A stretch of DNA of 64,000 nt from Urechis unicinctus (Eukaryota > Annelida > Polychaeta > Xenopneusta > Urechidae), in the NCBI GenBank assembly GCA_034190875.2, contig CM067343.1, positions 29,060,580-29,124,579 on the forward strand. The letters run 5' to 3'. The position numbers and the translations under genes were made by a program. This document shows positions 1 through 14,554 of the stretch, piece by piece. The notes under the pieces are model-generated. The model made no database searches. It saw only the letters and a list, made by a program, of their open reading frames with translations, and was not told where the DNA came from. Each line of letters starts with the position of its first letter. Position 1 is the first letter of the stretch.

Positions 1-3000
1 GCACAATGCGATTGCTTGATTTCAGAGTAAATACGTAATTAGTATCGTTCAATGTGTCTCTGTTTGTGTCAGAATATATCTGACTCGCAGGAATGATGCG
101 TCATTCCAATGATAAAACTTATTAGATTAATGAAACAGCTTAATAGATTAATGCGATAAGAATAATAAACATTGTTATCATATTGATTGTCTTTAGAAGC
201 CCTGGGTGGTATTAATCTGGGCAAGGTGCCTTTTATAGATTAACGAATTTCACAATTTTAGGAATTCATCCTGGCTAAAAGATATTCTGTCGAGTTGTTC
301 CTCATCATCACCGATGAATAATGTAATTGGTTCCGGTGGTCCTGGTCTCTCTTCAGTAAATACTGATGCTAAGTAACCATGATTATTCTGAGCTTGTTTT
401 GTGCTTCGAAATAACATTAATGTGTACTATCTTATAAAAGACCTATGGTTGCTTTATTTTTCAGTTTTGACCTTGCATAACTGTAAATGCTTTTGGGTTT
501 TATCATTTCTGTTTTACTTATATGCTGCTGTTCTTTGAATAATATAAGATCTGCATATTGTTCTCTTTGTCTAAACTTATGTTGTCTGTTGGCAGCATTC
601 TTGACTATTGTGCCATATAGGTATATCAATGCTACGGCGTATTCTAAATGGTATAAGCTTCCTAGCTTCATCTCCATCTATTTCCGTTAGTGGATTCCTC
701 CGCTGGAATACACTTTTTCTTTCAAAGGTTTGTCTTTTTGAACAAAACCTGCGTTTGCCATTTGATATTCGTCTTGCTTCCAAACATAATGTTTTTGCCT
801 GGGATTACACCATTATATACTCCTCTCGTCCAGCAGCAATTTTTGCATGAATTGTTTCACACTGCCATACGTAATTGCTGAGTAATTAATATCATATTTA
901 TTTTACCTAAACATGATAAGCATATTGAATATTCCTTATCATACTTGTATAGTATTTATTTCTTGGACATGTTATTTCTCTCATATCGTTATTTAATCTT
1001 GATTGGAATGATTCGATTCAATCGTTACTTACATAGCTCTGCGGTTAAACGTAACTTGCTATATGGCTCCAATAATAGCAACCACAAGCCTAAACTTTAC
1101 AGATCATCGGGCCACAAGGGAATCATTATTTTGGTTTATGGAGTTAACGATTACATGGTCAGCTTGCTGTCAGCGGAAAATCTAATTGCTAAGGCTATCC
1201 TGTATAAATGATGATGCCCTGGATGATTTCGGCTTATCTTATCACGAATGTTGTTAGCGAAAGCAATGTTATTGCGCTATCAGTACAGCGGCAGATGAAC
1301 GAGCTTATGTTGTTCAAGCATATTGCTCTCATATTCAGAGGAACGTTTTTAATCGGAAAGCCAGAACAAAAGCTTTTCTGGCAACCCTATTTGGACTGCG
1401 GAATCCCACATGTTAGTCTCCATAGGTATCACCACAGGTAGTTGGATAACTGAAAGCATAACATTTGTTACAATGATTTTCACACCATTCGAAGTGTTTT
1501 TGCAAAATTGAATTAATGAAAGAAGCATGAAAGCAGCTGTTAAGTTAAAAGGGGGCTCCACAATAGGCGAACTAATTCCTGTAATTGGACAGCAGGTCTC
1601 TCCCTTCCAAACAAAAGCCTTCTGCAGAGTATATTTGTATAATGCTCAGATATAATCGATGGTGCAGTTTCAGTTATTTTCGAATGATTCGAATACGCTG
1701 AGGTCAAAACTTGATTGAAGCTTGGCAAGTTATTACATCATATATGGCTAAACGGGAATACCCATATCATGACTGCAATTTGAAAGGTATATCAATATTT
1801 GGTTTTCTTCATTAAGGTACAGGCTCACTTAGAATTTAATTATTTAACGATTTGCTGAGTACAAGCACCTTCAGGTATGACACCGTCACTATTACGCACA
1901 TGGTCCCACTTTGATATCTATGTGTTGGTGGATATAGCGTTTTATTGATCAATTTATAGATGTTTACAAGTACTCTAAACACAAAGCATGTAACCCTCAC
2001 ATTTGGCATGATCAAGCTTATAATGATGTCATAACAATGTTTACAAAATATACTTATCTATACACGTTTAGACAACTCTGTCGTTATCTATATAGTTTAA
2101 TTCATAACACGGGGCTTTAAATAGTTGACATAAATGTTAAATCTGCATCTGTTTGAATCCTGCAATTATTCGTTTATGACATATGTATATTCACATAATT
2201 GATAAATATATCAATAAGAAACGTAATAACATACGCAACCATTATGAGATTGTATATCGTAATAGTTTTTGTCCACTACTTATTTCATAATAGATAAATA
2301 TTTATTTGTGATGATAAATGAAACCATCAATTACTTAAACATGACATGTATCGAAACTTGAGAAAATCGATAACTTTTATGATGTTCCATACTGGATTAA
2401 ATACCCTAATTTAGACTGTAGCATCTGGCATTCGAATTCGGAATAATAACAAAAGAAGCAGGGTGACCCAAGGAAATGACAAAGACAAATGACTGATGCA
2501 ACCATCGAAAATCCATATAGATATTTCGAATTGTCTATGTTGTTGAGGTAATAAAGATATATTAGAGATTAGAAGTTAAGCGCAAACTGAAGAATTTTGA
2601 AAATATCTATCAGTGAGATGGATAGTTGTAGGAGTTATTCGTGAAAAACTCTAGCTCGTTCATCAGCAGTTATATTTGAAATGCAATCACATTGTTTGTG
2701 GCGATGAGATGTACGATAAGATTAATCGGAGTGAATGAGACAATAGTAATCTTCAACTTGAATAAACCGAAACAACCTGAGGCCAGATGATGTATGTTGT
2801 GATTCATCGTCCAATCGTCATCGTTGGCATTACAGAATAGCCCATTGATGAATTATTGCGGCGCCATACAGCAACAAACGCATAACTGTGTGAGGATCAG
2901 ATGTGAGTCCAAGAAGCACCAAGCAAAAGTGCAATGAGTTCTATTTGTCGATATCTATTCTGCATCTAGCACTGCCCTCCGCAATATTTGGCAATTGCTT

Positions 3001-5260
3001 GATGCAATTGCAACCACACAGATTCACAAAACAAACGGACCAAATGAAATTGCAAGCGTTAGATACTATGTGATCCAACAATTTGAAAAGGATTATCACA
3101 ATTGAATTAAGATATTGCTATCACTATTCAAAAAGCCGTGTACAACCTATGGGGTGAATTGTTTCCTATTTCTGTAGTCGTTCAAAATGCATGATGTGAT
3201 CAAATCAGTGCAAATCAAGGGTTAAGCAATTAACAAAACAACGATGTGTGCACATACCTTTTATTCAGGATATATCGACACTCATGAATTGTAAATAGGA
3301 TGCACACCAACGTAATCGATTTTATGGAGGATATAAATACTTTTGTTTGATAAATGGAAGACAAATGAAGTCAAGCATATCTTTTGACTACGCGTGATCA
3401 TTTTCGATTAAAACCAAACTCGATTTAAGACTCCAAAATCAAGCTTAGGAAGGTTTCCAACCGCTTTTTAATCACGTATGTTTCCACATTGCAGTGAACA
3501 CGGAAAAAACATGATAAAATAATGCTAAATGATATACAGCGTTCCAACATACATATTCTAAGATGTATGTACAACCAAGGACTTCTACGACACAAGTGCC
3601 AACGCATTGTACGGGGGAGCGGGGCAATCACAACAGCCTTAGCAATGTAATGTTACTTCCACATTTTAACACGGTCGCCATCCAGTGTATCACCACAATA
3701 TTGATCCTCCTTAAGGGCTGATGGTCAATTTTGTTGCGTTTGTAGGTGGATTTGGTAGGATACAGGATATAAGCAGAGTGGTAGGTAGGGAGAGGGGGGG
3801 GGGGGAGGTGGTTCCTACCATGCCTTGGGCCTGATATATTCATTTCTCTATATGCCGCATCAGAAAAACAATTAGTATTGAGGCTCAGGAGAGAGAAGAT
3901 TACTTTATCTGAATAGTCTTATCAAGCGTCGAAATCCCCAGAACGGTCAGACGACAGTAGAATCTAATATTGGCGCATGTCATACATCCCTTGTGGGTCC
4001 GGTTAAACTGCATAATGTTGTTCATATATGATCCCTTATATTATATTAATGTCCTTTTGTCTATGAGGATTATGCCCATTTGTGTTACATTGCAACTTTA
4101 GCAAGATGTTTGGACATTTACTGGAGACATCAAATATAGTGACGATGAGATTATATACCATCTTATTGTATTCATTAGTATTACATGCATGACTATAGAT
4201 ACTAATACTGCCAATTGGCAATTTAACATGCCTCTATAATTTGTTGATAAATGAAATACTCAAGCAAAACAATACACGTAACAAATGCCACTGAGTATGA
4301 TATAATGTTGGTGATTCACGTCGACAGTTTTGGTCACAATATATATATTCATAGGCTGAATCTTGTACCAAGTAACAAACGACCTGTTGAAGCTGTTGAT
4401 CATCTCCTTGAATGATTCAAAAGTCATTCTTTCAAGGAATATCTGTAGTTGTGAACAGGGCCGAAATACTGTTACTCTCTCATCTATAGCCAGCCATTCC
4501 ATAATAATGTTTTTCGGGCTGCATTAGAAGGAAGTGAAAACCATAACATTGCCATTCAATACCGAGTAAAATGGTGAACAAGCGTGAAGATTATGCAACA
4601 ACATTTACGAATGTATTCGACAATTTATCAATGGTAATGATCTATATTGAGATTGATGATAGACATATAGTCAAACATCAAAATGTATTCAATATTTGCC
4701 GAATCCCTAGAAAAGGATGCAAACAAATGTCGCATTGGAATATATCAAGCTGTCATTTGGAAGGCATGAATCACTTTTGTGTCGTATTTGGTCGATGTTC
4801 TAAGGCTCTCGTTAAATGAGAACGCCAATAAAAAGATTGAGAATAGACAGCACGGTTACAGCGCAACTGTTTAGAAGTCCACACCAGTAAGCGTCATGAT
4901 CCACAACTTATCATTTATTTTGTTCTCTGGTTAGTGCATGCATAGTGGGGCGTTATTAAAGGGAAATGCTACAGTTCACTGCCGCGCCACCCAGCGGTCG
5001 TCGCGTAACTGCGCCTCTTTTGGCGGAAACCACATTTGACGCGCTGCAACGAGTTGATTTCAAAGTAATTCGTGTGCACACAGCGACGAGAGTCTATTTA
5101 CAACATGTTATGGATTAACATTCACATAGCATATATCAAATCTTTTGCCAGATGATGTGGAGGCATCTGGGTGAATGAAGTTAAATGAATAAGATTAGGT
5201 AATGTACAACTATAACAATTTATCGCTTTAGAATTTCTGAAGAACTAAGATAAGCGATAA
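1..5260. other. No supported gene
   Basis: This A+T-rich stretch holds only short open frames of 60-90 codons on both strands. None shows a recognisable domain, a codon pattern I trust, or a convincing start context. There is a short run of G near 3790-3803. I see no RNA gene, no clear transposon end and no long repeat shared with the rest of the window apart from what starts near 5265. It is most likely intergenic DNA, or intron DNA of a gene outside the window. Confidence 0.6.
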
Positions 5261-5264
5261 ATAT

Positions 5265-6140
5265 TTAAGTGTCATAACATACAAACTGGTTAACCAGCGA
5301 TTTATCTGTGACAATCGGGCAAACTGATGTTAGCGGGAACTCTTTTAGCTGAGAGTTATAACATGCGACTCAGCCTATTCAATCTTTGATCTCTGCTGAA
5401 TACAATTTAAAGCGCGCATTTCTTCTTGAAACATCGCATGATGCTTTGTTTGACCGTCAAGCATCGCGTTACCACAGAGCTTTCAGCGTAATTGAATGGA
5501 AGATTGACAGCAGCATAAATGCGGCTAATCGAAACATTCTACTGTAGGAATTTGATTGGAGACGAGCAGTTTGACACCCGTAGACGATTGATTGGATAGA
5601 GGGGCGATAAGCGAGCATGACGTGTCACTACCGTGAGTCATAACGTAGCTACGATTGCGTTAGTGCGTGGTGACCATATTTGTCATTTGTTTGTCCAGAG
5701 TCTCTTAATATCTTACATTCTGACGAGACGTTACGTTGTACGTGAAATGATCCGATGACGAGGACAGTCTGTAGCTTCCGGGGTTTCAGCTTAAAGTTGA
5801 GTCAAGTCAGTTAACCACTGGTTATAGAACGGTTTGAAAATGTTGATATGGAAATAGACAGATAGTGAGCCGACGATCCTCGAACCTAAAATCTGAACCA
5901 GATGCACTTTCGGTATTGCCTATATCATGGAAATGACAATATTACGCATGGTCGTGTAATATACCAATGTTCTAGAGTGAAAGAATAGCTATTTAGACTG
6001 CATAACGTATTGTTCATAGCTGTGCTCTCAACAGTTGACCTGTACTCTATGCTAATGGAATATATCAGGGATGATTATTGACACATTGTGGCTGTTTAAG
6101 TGAGGCTTACCGGTGATTTATGAAAATTGTATTTCTGATA
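5265..6140 (-). repeat. Dispersed repeat, copy 1 (inverted relative to 31.2-31.9 kb)
   Basis: The reverse complement of this stretch matches 31170-31870 over most of its length, with many substitutions and small indels. Matching landmarks include the block around 5285-5330 (with 31790-31850), the block around 5640-5790 (with 31510-31680) and the block around 6060-6110 (with 31200-31260). No open frame runs through it and I found no terminal motif that names a class. It is an interspersed repeat or an old inverted segmental duplication. Confidence 0.7.
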
Positions 6141-6350
6141 AATCCATTACTAGCAAAGTGTACGGATGTTATAGCCACGTAACTGTTTTAGGTCTGTCTG
6201 CGCGACACGCACACACGAATTTAGTATTAGTAGAACACATAAGATAGGGATAGCATATATGGATGAGAAACTTCTGGGCAATAGATCAGTCATTTCTGTG
6301 TCTATGAGGTTCAATCAACCTAAGAATTGAAGGTTTAGATTGAAACGTGA

Positions 6351-6476
<126 letters not shown>

Positions 6477-6546
6477 ACATATAATATACAATCCAGCCCC
6501 CCACCCTCAAACTCAGACACATAATCGTAGTTATGAAAAATTATTG

Positions 6547-8365
6547 TTAAGTTCCTTATGGGGAAGTATTCACTATTTACAAAATTACGTTCAGGGAGAT
6601 TCGAAGCTCCCAGTACATAGAATTACGTCGTTGAGTTGTTCGATCGATTTGACTGCGACCATCTTGCTGCATGTAATTATCTACTGAATTCAAGCGGTCA
6701 TAAGTTGTGGCTGGTCAGAAGTTGTAGATCAGCACCCTCAATGATTGCTTATTTTCCTAACCAGGCAACCTCTCCCTACTCCAACGCCCACGTCCGCTAC
6801 TTTTTGCAGGACTTTACTGTGCTATTTAATACGTCGTTGGGTTCGTTGGCATTTGTATTTTATATGATTGTCTCACAAAAATCAATAGGCACATGAACTC
6901 AATGCTCCCAGTACATATAATAATGTCATCTAGATGTTGGGTCGATTTGACTGCCACCATCTTGCTGAGTGCAATTATCGACTGAATTTCTTTTGCCATA
7001 TGTTGTGGCTGGTCACAAAAATCAATAGGTACATAAAATAAATACTTCGACATTCGTTGCGTTAACGCTGAAAATGATTATATGATCTTACAGGTAACTT
7101 AAGAAAGCAACGTAGGATTTTCCGACTTTACAAGATGTAAAGCATCAGCATTGATGTCCGTATTACATATGCTGACTGTACGTGACCTGAATGCTATGGG
7201 TCATCCGAGTGCCTACACGAGTCTCGCATTACCCACGATATGGGGTATGAATCAGTATTACCAATATCCTGGCTTTTTCAGTCAGGTCATCCACAGGCTG
7301 TGTTTCAAGAATGACATATTTGTTTGTACTGTTGGACTGGTACAATGTCTCATACAATATGTTGGATAAGCCATCGGGTCTCGATAAGCTCAGGTCAATG
7401 AGATGAGTGGCATGAGAAACATGAGGCAAGCCGGTGTATTAACTAATTGACTTTGAAGGCCTATAGTGTGTATCAATGAGTGGGCCAGATGGCACACACC
7501 TGAGAAGTTGATGAATTGCTCATTACAGGCTGTTATCATTGTAAAATATAAAAGGAATATTAATGACATTGAAGTTTTCCCAGCCAGATAAAAATCATTC
7601 GGTTTAGTGGATACGTTTATCGTCAGAGCATATTTTGGAGTGATACAGCAATGAAACATTTTCGTTAAGTTCCTTTAGGGAAGTATTCACTATTCACAAA
7701 ATAACTGTAAGGGTGATTCGAAGTTCCCAGTACATAAAATTATGTCGTCGAGTTTTTGGGTCGATTTGACAGCCGCCATTTTGCTGAATGTAATTATCGA
7801 CTGAATTCCAACGGCCATATGTTGTGGCTGGTCAGAAGTCGTAGATAAGCGCACTCAATGAGTGCTAATTAACAGGTAGACAGGTACAAAGTACAAGGTG
7901 GTAAATAAATGACATTAGTCGATGGCAAACAAGCTCAGGTCGATGAGAATAGTCGGCATGATTAGCATACGGGGCAAGCCAGCGTATGGGCTAATTGACC
8001 TTCAAAGCCTATAGTGTGTATTGTTGAGTTTGCCAGAAGGCACAGACACTGAGGTACTAATATGAAGCCAAAATAATCATTCAATGCCACCTTGACAACA
8101 TTCTATTTTAGATGAATTCATTTCTCTCAAACACACTCGCGATCAAGCATAAATGTCTTTTGATCAGTGGGACCCCACCATATCTTGCCTTATCATCCTA
8201 GTACAACTCAGTTGGCGTTATTGGTCGGCTTGCGTACTCTTATCTTGAAATTGTAAAACATAAGGGATACTTTACCTTGAAGCTCTATCAGCAAGATAAA
8301 AATCATTTCGTTTTTGTGGATACGTGTATCGTCAGAGCTATTTTGGAGTGATACAGCAATGTTTC
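6547..8365 (+). repeat. Tandemly duplicated block, about two units
   Basis: The opening of unit 1 (6547-6752) recurs at 7661-7866, and a partial third copy lies at 6903-7030. The middle of unit 1 (7380-7505) recurs at 7922-8050. The end of unit 1 (7530-7655), with a conserved phrase ending in a shared 'gtgatacagcaatg', recurs at 8255-8365. The order is kept, so this is a diverged direct duplication of a unit of roughly 0.7-1.1 kb with local indels. No coding capacity was recognised in it. Confidence 0.8.
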
Positions 8366-8443
8366 TATATTGACGTAGCAAGCATTGTCTCTGTATATCC
8401 TTGTCTATATTGCCGTTGCAAGAATTGTCTCTTTTGATCCTTG
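8366..8443 (+). repeat. Short direct repeat, two units of about 40 bp
   Basis: Two adjacent copies of a roughly 40-base unit that begins 'ctatattg' and ends 'atccttgt', differing at several positions. It lies directly after the larger duplicated block. Confidence 0.75.
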
Positions 8444-9849
<1,406 letters not shown>

Positions 9850-10109
9850 TATCCCCTGTTGTAGGGTTCGATCTTGGAGACGTTTGAGAGTGCTGTGTTC
9901 GAGGCTCGAGTCGAATAAAACTAGTGAATCCCAGTCTGTGGTGTCGTTCTTCCGTCCGTGACAGTTATTACTGGTCACCAGCGCACCCTTTCTCAATCAC
10001 TCAATATGAGAGGGCGGGTAACGACAGTTAAGTATCGATGGCTACAGTGGGCATTTAGTTTCATTGTTCACTGTTATTAACTTTACGTTTCAACTTTCTC
10101 AATAACCTC

Positions 10110-10510
10110 ATTTGCCTGATAAGCAATATTTGCAGGGAAGTTTACCCTCGCAGCGACATATCACCGTTATCTAACAAACCGTGATCCGAATAATATTGCT
10201 AGAAGTGTCGTGTTAGGGTGAGAATATGCCATAAGCCCGATATCTCAACACAGCATAACTAAAAACCGAGATTGGATATGTTAGCACTATTGGATGAGAC
10301 AGAGCACCTTGTGTTACTTAAATCACACGGTCATCACATTCCTATTAGCTGTCCTATTATTTTCCCTAGTATCAATGAGCTGTAGGTTTAGTATATCAAG
10401 CAGCCAGATAGAAGGAATAATAATCGTTAACTAGGATTTTAGAGAACTATTCAAATAGAGCAGTACTTATGATAGGACAACATGCTATGAGTGGCGAGAT
10501 ATATATGGGA
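10110..10510 (-). repeat. Outer flank of inverted duplication, left copy
   Basis: The reverse complement of this stretch aligns with 62210-62605 over nearly its full length, for example the block around 10440-10500 with 62245-62310, and the block around 10120-10175 with 62540-62600. In both arms it lies on the 3' side of a LicD-type gene and beyond an (AT)n array. It marks the outer part of the inverted segmental duplication in this window. No coding signal is visible. Confidence 0.8.
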
Positions 10511-10559
10511 CAAAGTTCGTTTACCTAACCAATACTTTCTCTACACTGGAATATTCTAT

Positions 10560-10830
<271 letters not shown>

Positions 10831-11029
10831 TACATATAATGTGAAGTAGCACATCACAGGAGTTGATATGTCATTTCAATGAACATGCAATGCCTAAGAG
10901 CATATGTGTTGATTGAAAATCGGCATAGATTACCTTTGGATGACAACAAATCAAACATATCTACGAATTCTAGGTCTGGTGAGATAGCCAATGAGTTGTC
11001 GGTTTCAGCTCGGCATAGCCGCATAATTT

Positions 11030-12103
11030 TCACTTAGCGAGCCAAAAAGTATTAGCGTACCCTACTGTCTGATTTACCTCATCAAAGCAAAATGTATATA
11101 CAGACGTGTTACGGTAATAAAGTATTTCCATAGTTACGGTACCATTGTTGGTACTATAAGTATGAGGGTATGCAGAAATGAGCGTAGAACATTTAGCAGA
11201 AGGGGGTTTGGCGCGGTACCTTTCTTTTGGATGGTCCCACGTAGACATTTTACAGGATAAGTGAGGGTAAAGCAAGTTCAATACTCCCCAAGAGTCCCGA
11301 GGCGCCGGAAACCACATCCCTGCAAACGGTCTCAAATACAAGGGAAAGAAGCAATCAAGAGCCACCTTGAAGTTGTGATTTGACTTTCGGAAGTCTGTAT
11401 GGACTACTGTGTTAGATTGTATCTCTAATTGTGTTATATCAATAAAGGGGTAGCTCCACGTGTAAGGCTTGATTAAAGGTTTGGTCAGATCAAACAACTT
11501 TTTAGCCTTCGGAATGTATCCAAGTTTGTACTTGCTTGAGAGTATTTTCTTTTCATGGAGATCAGCAATTTTGTTTATATCTGCCTTGAGCATCCAACAG
11601 TCCAGGTCGTCATCCCATGGTAAGATATCATGGCACAATACACTCCCTAAAAGGGAACCGAAGGCCAATGTCCATGTGATGTTATAGTCCGAGAAAAGGA
11701 TTTTCACCTTTGCTAGAAATATCGTAGTATCCGTATACTGATCTAACGTGAGGGCTCGTGGGAGTCGTGAATCAGACGTACTGTGATTAACAACCTTAAA
11801 CATATCAGCAAGCCGAGTATCATTTTCACCGCCCGAACTTTGAGGTAGATGTGTCATACATCCCTCCAAGTCCTTGGCAAAAGACGCTCTTCTAGCACCA
11901 GTGGTATTTATCTGTTTAGGGGTGTGGTTAAGAGACAGAGAGGAGATTGTCGGCAGCTGCAGAATCGCACCATTTTCTACCTCTGTCGATTTGACAACCT
12001 TTGTCACCGGCGATATTGAAACATGATGGTAAATCGCAATGTAAAACAGCAAGACTCCAAATACAACTGTAAGGGCTACTCCGAGGCGACACCGCTTGCT
12101 CAT
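11030..12103 (-). CDS. LicD/fukutin-family type II membrane protein, copy 1
   Basis: A single open frame of 357 residues. A short basic N-terminus (SKRCR) is followed by one hydrophobic segment at about residues 8-27, which fits a type II signal anchor and Golgi location. A Ser/Thr/Asn-rich stem follows to about residue 115 with several Asn-X-Ser/Thr sites. The catalytic-type region holds GSLLGS at 149-154 and PWDDDLD at 162-168, the acidic motif typical of LicD/fukutin/FKRP proteins, which transfer phosphate-linked sugars or cholines. The substrate cannot be told from sequence. The start is set by an ATG followed by the basic-plus-anchor pattern, and the related copies start at the same codon. 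There is no intron in the coding region. Diverged copies lie at 55823 and 59041 on the other strand. Family assignment is firm; the precise reaction is unknown. Confidence 0.85.
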   Translation of the reverse strand: MSKRCRLGVALTVVFGVLLFYIAIYHHVSISPVTKVVKSTEVENGAILQLPTISSLSLNHTPKQINTTGARRASFAKDLEGCMTHLPQSSGGENDTRLADMFKVVNHSTSDSRLPRALTLDQYTDTTIFLAKVKILFSDYNITWTLAFGSLLGSVLCHDILPWDDDLDCWMLKADINKIADLHEKKILSSKYKLGYIPKAKKLFDLTKPLIKPYTWSYPFIDITQLEIQSNTVVHTDFRKSNHNFKVALDCFFPLYLRPFAGMWFPAPRDSWGVLNLLYPHLSCKMSTWDHPKERYRAKPPSAKCSTLISAYPHTYSTNNGTVTMEILYYRNTSVYTFCFDEVNQTVGYANTFWLAK

Positions 12104-12254
12104 GACGAATGGCAGCGTTTTGTTGACACTACCACATCTGCTATCCGTGGGTCTAGTGGTATGAACACTCTCTATTCTAATGCTGGATTGACATCATATG
12201 ACGCGACACTTTTAAAACAATGACGTGATAACGCGAGGCGCTTCATTTTAACAC

Positions 12255-12270
12255 CCTGTTATAAATATCG
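12255..12270 (-). promoter_or_regulatory. Degenerate TATA-like site upstream of LicD copy 1
   Basis: On the minus strand, about 155 bases before the ATG, the sequence reads TATTTATAAC. The related genes have TATCTATAAAAG at the same place (55660-55670 and 58878-58888). The surrounding 250 bases align among all three copies, so this is the same promoter region with a weaker TATA match here. Promoter function is inferred. Confidence 0.4.
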
Positions 12271-12540
12271 AATCTGCCGTGAACCTATTATCAGCAAAGA
12301 TCCAGCAATTGACCGCGAGTAACTACGAGTGAAGGATTAATTTATCCAGGTTTCCAATGTCACGCGATGTTATCATGCGGCTTTCAATAGTCGAGGGGGA
12401 AGGGCTGCGTGTGAGGGGTATCACTGGCCAAAGGTGAACAAACTCATCGTACGCTGATAACGATATCCACCTTACTATCTGAACTCCTATAAAACGAATA
12501 ATAGGGCGGTCCTGTACAACAGTTGATCCACATGGTAATA

Positions 12541-12550
12541 TATACATATA

Positions 12551-12647
<97 letters not shown>

Positions 12648-12775
12648 AGAGATATATAAAAGATATATATATGTATATATATATATATATAGATTATATA
12701 TATATATATATCATATATATATATATATGTGTATCTCTATATGTATATTTCTATATATATTTATATATATATATT

Positions 12776-12821
<46 letters not shown>

Positions 12822-12862
12822 CCATTTATACATGTATGAATATATTATATATATGAACACAA
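12541..12862. repeat. Imperfect (AT)n microsatellite 5' of LicD copy 1
   Basis: About 320 bases of interrupted AT repeat. The matching upstream regions of the right-arm copies lack an array here, so it arose or was lost after the duplication. Confidence 0.95.
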
Positions 12863-12865
12863 GTG

Positions 12866-13190
12866 TTTGCGCAACTATAACCCTCCTGCATGTCGTAGGG
12901 GGCAACCTGTTTGCCGTGGTTTGTTACTCATGTCGGTGGACAATGGGATCCTGGTGGTTGAGCAGAGAGGTCCTAGCGAGGGTCATTTTTGCAACACACC
13001 ACTTTGGATGGGATCTCACTTGGACGAGAGGCTGGAATGGACTTGTCCAGTCAATCGGCAGGCTGTGACATGACCTAGGATAATCGTTCGCATTTTTATC
13101 TTTTTCATTTCCATCCAGGTATTTTTCCATTTATCCTAGAAGGCGCCAGCTCACTCAGATCAATATTATCTCTTAATGTTCATCCTACCT
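12866..13190. other. Insertion of unknown class in the left arm
   Basis: This stretch has a more balanced base composition than its surroundings and begins next to an (AT)n array. It is absent from the aligned right-arm copies, which makes it a candidate insertion of a short interspersed element. Only one copy is in this window. No clear tRNA-like promoter boxes, target duplication or coding frame was recognised, so the class is unknown. Confidence 0.3.
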
Positions 13191-13364
13191 TTTGAGGCGC
13201 CATATAACATATTAGTGTTGGTATGCCGTTAAACACTACACTTACCTCACTTACTCACGTGAGATGTTTAGTGGAGTTGGACACCATTAGTTTAGAACGT
13301 GAATGCGTGTTAGTTTGGGGCAAGGTTCTCCTTCATGTAAAGTTCAGATTAATGTTCAATCTAC

Positions 13365-13585
13365 CTAGCCATCTGTCCTGGACAGTCCGTTGATGAATAA
13401 ACTAGACGTCCCTCTAAATTCTGGATCGATATGAAAAGCACTTCTGGTAGTATGTGTAACATTTGCCTGTTTAAGGGTATGGTATAGACAAGAAGCGGTT
13501 GCCGACAGCTTAAGGATCCCTCCATTGTCCGCCTCTGCCGATATGGTTACCTCTGTCACCAGTTATACAGGAACATTTAGGTGTG
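13365..13585 (-). pseudogene. LicD N-terminal fragment (left arm)
   Basis: An open stretch of about 64 codons on the minus strand matches the stem region of the LicD protein: the pattern ISAEADNGGILKL...TLKQANVT parallels the KSTEVENGAILQL...TPKQINTT stretch of copy 1. It lacks the catalytic region altogether, so it is a fragment. The same fragment occurs at 54830-55070 in the right arm, also between the conserved flank and an intact gene start. That shows the fragment existed before the arms were duplicated. Confidence 0.65.
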
Positions 13586-13589
13586 GTGG

Positions 13590-14345
13590 AATTTGTTCAG
13601 CTTATCTGTGTAGATTAAATTCCATCCATGCGTCAACGTGAAGTTATTGATGTCCAAGTGGTCTGTGTGCCCCTATAGTCAGGCTGTTGGATGACGGGCT
13701 ATGTAAACTGGCGCTTCAACCAATCCGGGTGTTGTAAATGATTATAAAACCATATCATAAACCGCAGCCCGTTCAACATGTACAACGGGATTATTTAATC
13801 AAACGCCTTTCAAAGGAAAACGACATATCCTCTGTAGTTCGACTGTAGCAGCGCAAGCAGTCGAAAATGTCTGTATATGAGCTAAGATCACCATATTATT
13901 TGACCAGATAACACTTTTACGATATTAAATGTTTACAAATGACTGGTCAACTTCCGAATGTTGTGAGAGATCGCTCCCAGAATTGTCCCTTCTAAGCAGG
14001 TGCGATGTATTTGCGAACGAGACAATAATCTAAGATCTCATTATGACAGCATACAGCGGTGCATAGACAAATAGGTCATAATGCAATTGAGATATCATGG
14101 GAGTAAAACACAGGTATTTGTGGTTAAATGTTTTGGCTCAAAGAGCTTAGAGCTACGCTAACAAGGTTCTCTCAGATTACCTGTTCGGTGGTGATGACAA
14201 TAAGTGGAATACACGTTCGATAGAATCTCCTGATTGGTCGAGGTGTAAACTTATATAAACCGTCCGTCGTCGTCACTTTCCGCGCCCACCAAAGAATGCT
14301 TATGACTATCTCGCTGACTATCTCGCTGACTATCTCGCTTGATTT
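13590..14345 (-). repeat. Conserved flank, copy A
   Basis: The reverse complement aligns with 53275-54060 (copy B) and 57750-58500 (copy C). It carries a 12-bp direct repeat at 14304-14339 in three units, against two in B and one in C. All three copies lie 5' of a LicD gene or fragment. No open frame is conserved across the copies. Confidence 0.8.
14228..14275 (+). promoter_or_regulatory. CCAAT/TATA promoter-like pair
   Basis: On the plus strand ATTGG (14233-14237, inverted CCAAT) is followed 15 bases later by TATATAA (14252-14258) and then by a CG-rich CCGTCCGTCG run. This is the usual spacing of a CCAAT-TATA core promoter directed rightwards, away from the LicD gene. The CCAAT motif is kept in copies B and C, where the TATA element is weaker. 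I see no gene downstream, so it may be a remnant or belong to the neighbouring retroelement. Confidence 0.35.
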
Positions 14346-14554
14346 TGCATCTAGAAAACCAACATATACCAAGAGCCTATGATAAAATCTTTCACCTCGC
14401 AGAAAAAGTTTGCCCCTGGTCGATGCGATTCTTTAAGAAATGCCATTTATGTATTGATTTCCGAAATACTGTGATGCGATGACCACCTTTTTGGTGAATA
14501 CAAGGTCACATGGTATATGTTTGCTCTACGTTCGCTAGGTGTTCATTGAAAGGG

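Noticed and set aside
4571-4819. 82-codon frame on the plus strand
   Set aside because: No domain, signal or neighbour supports it, and such lengths arise by chance here.
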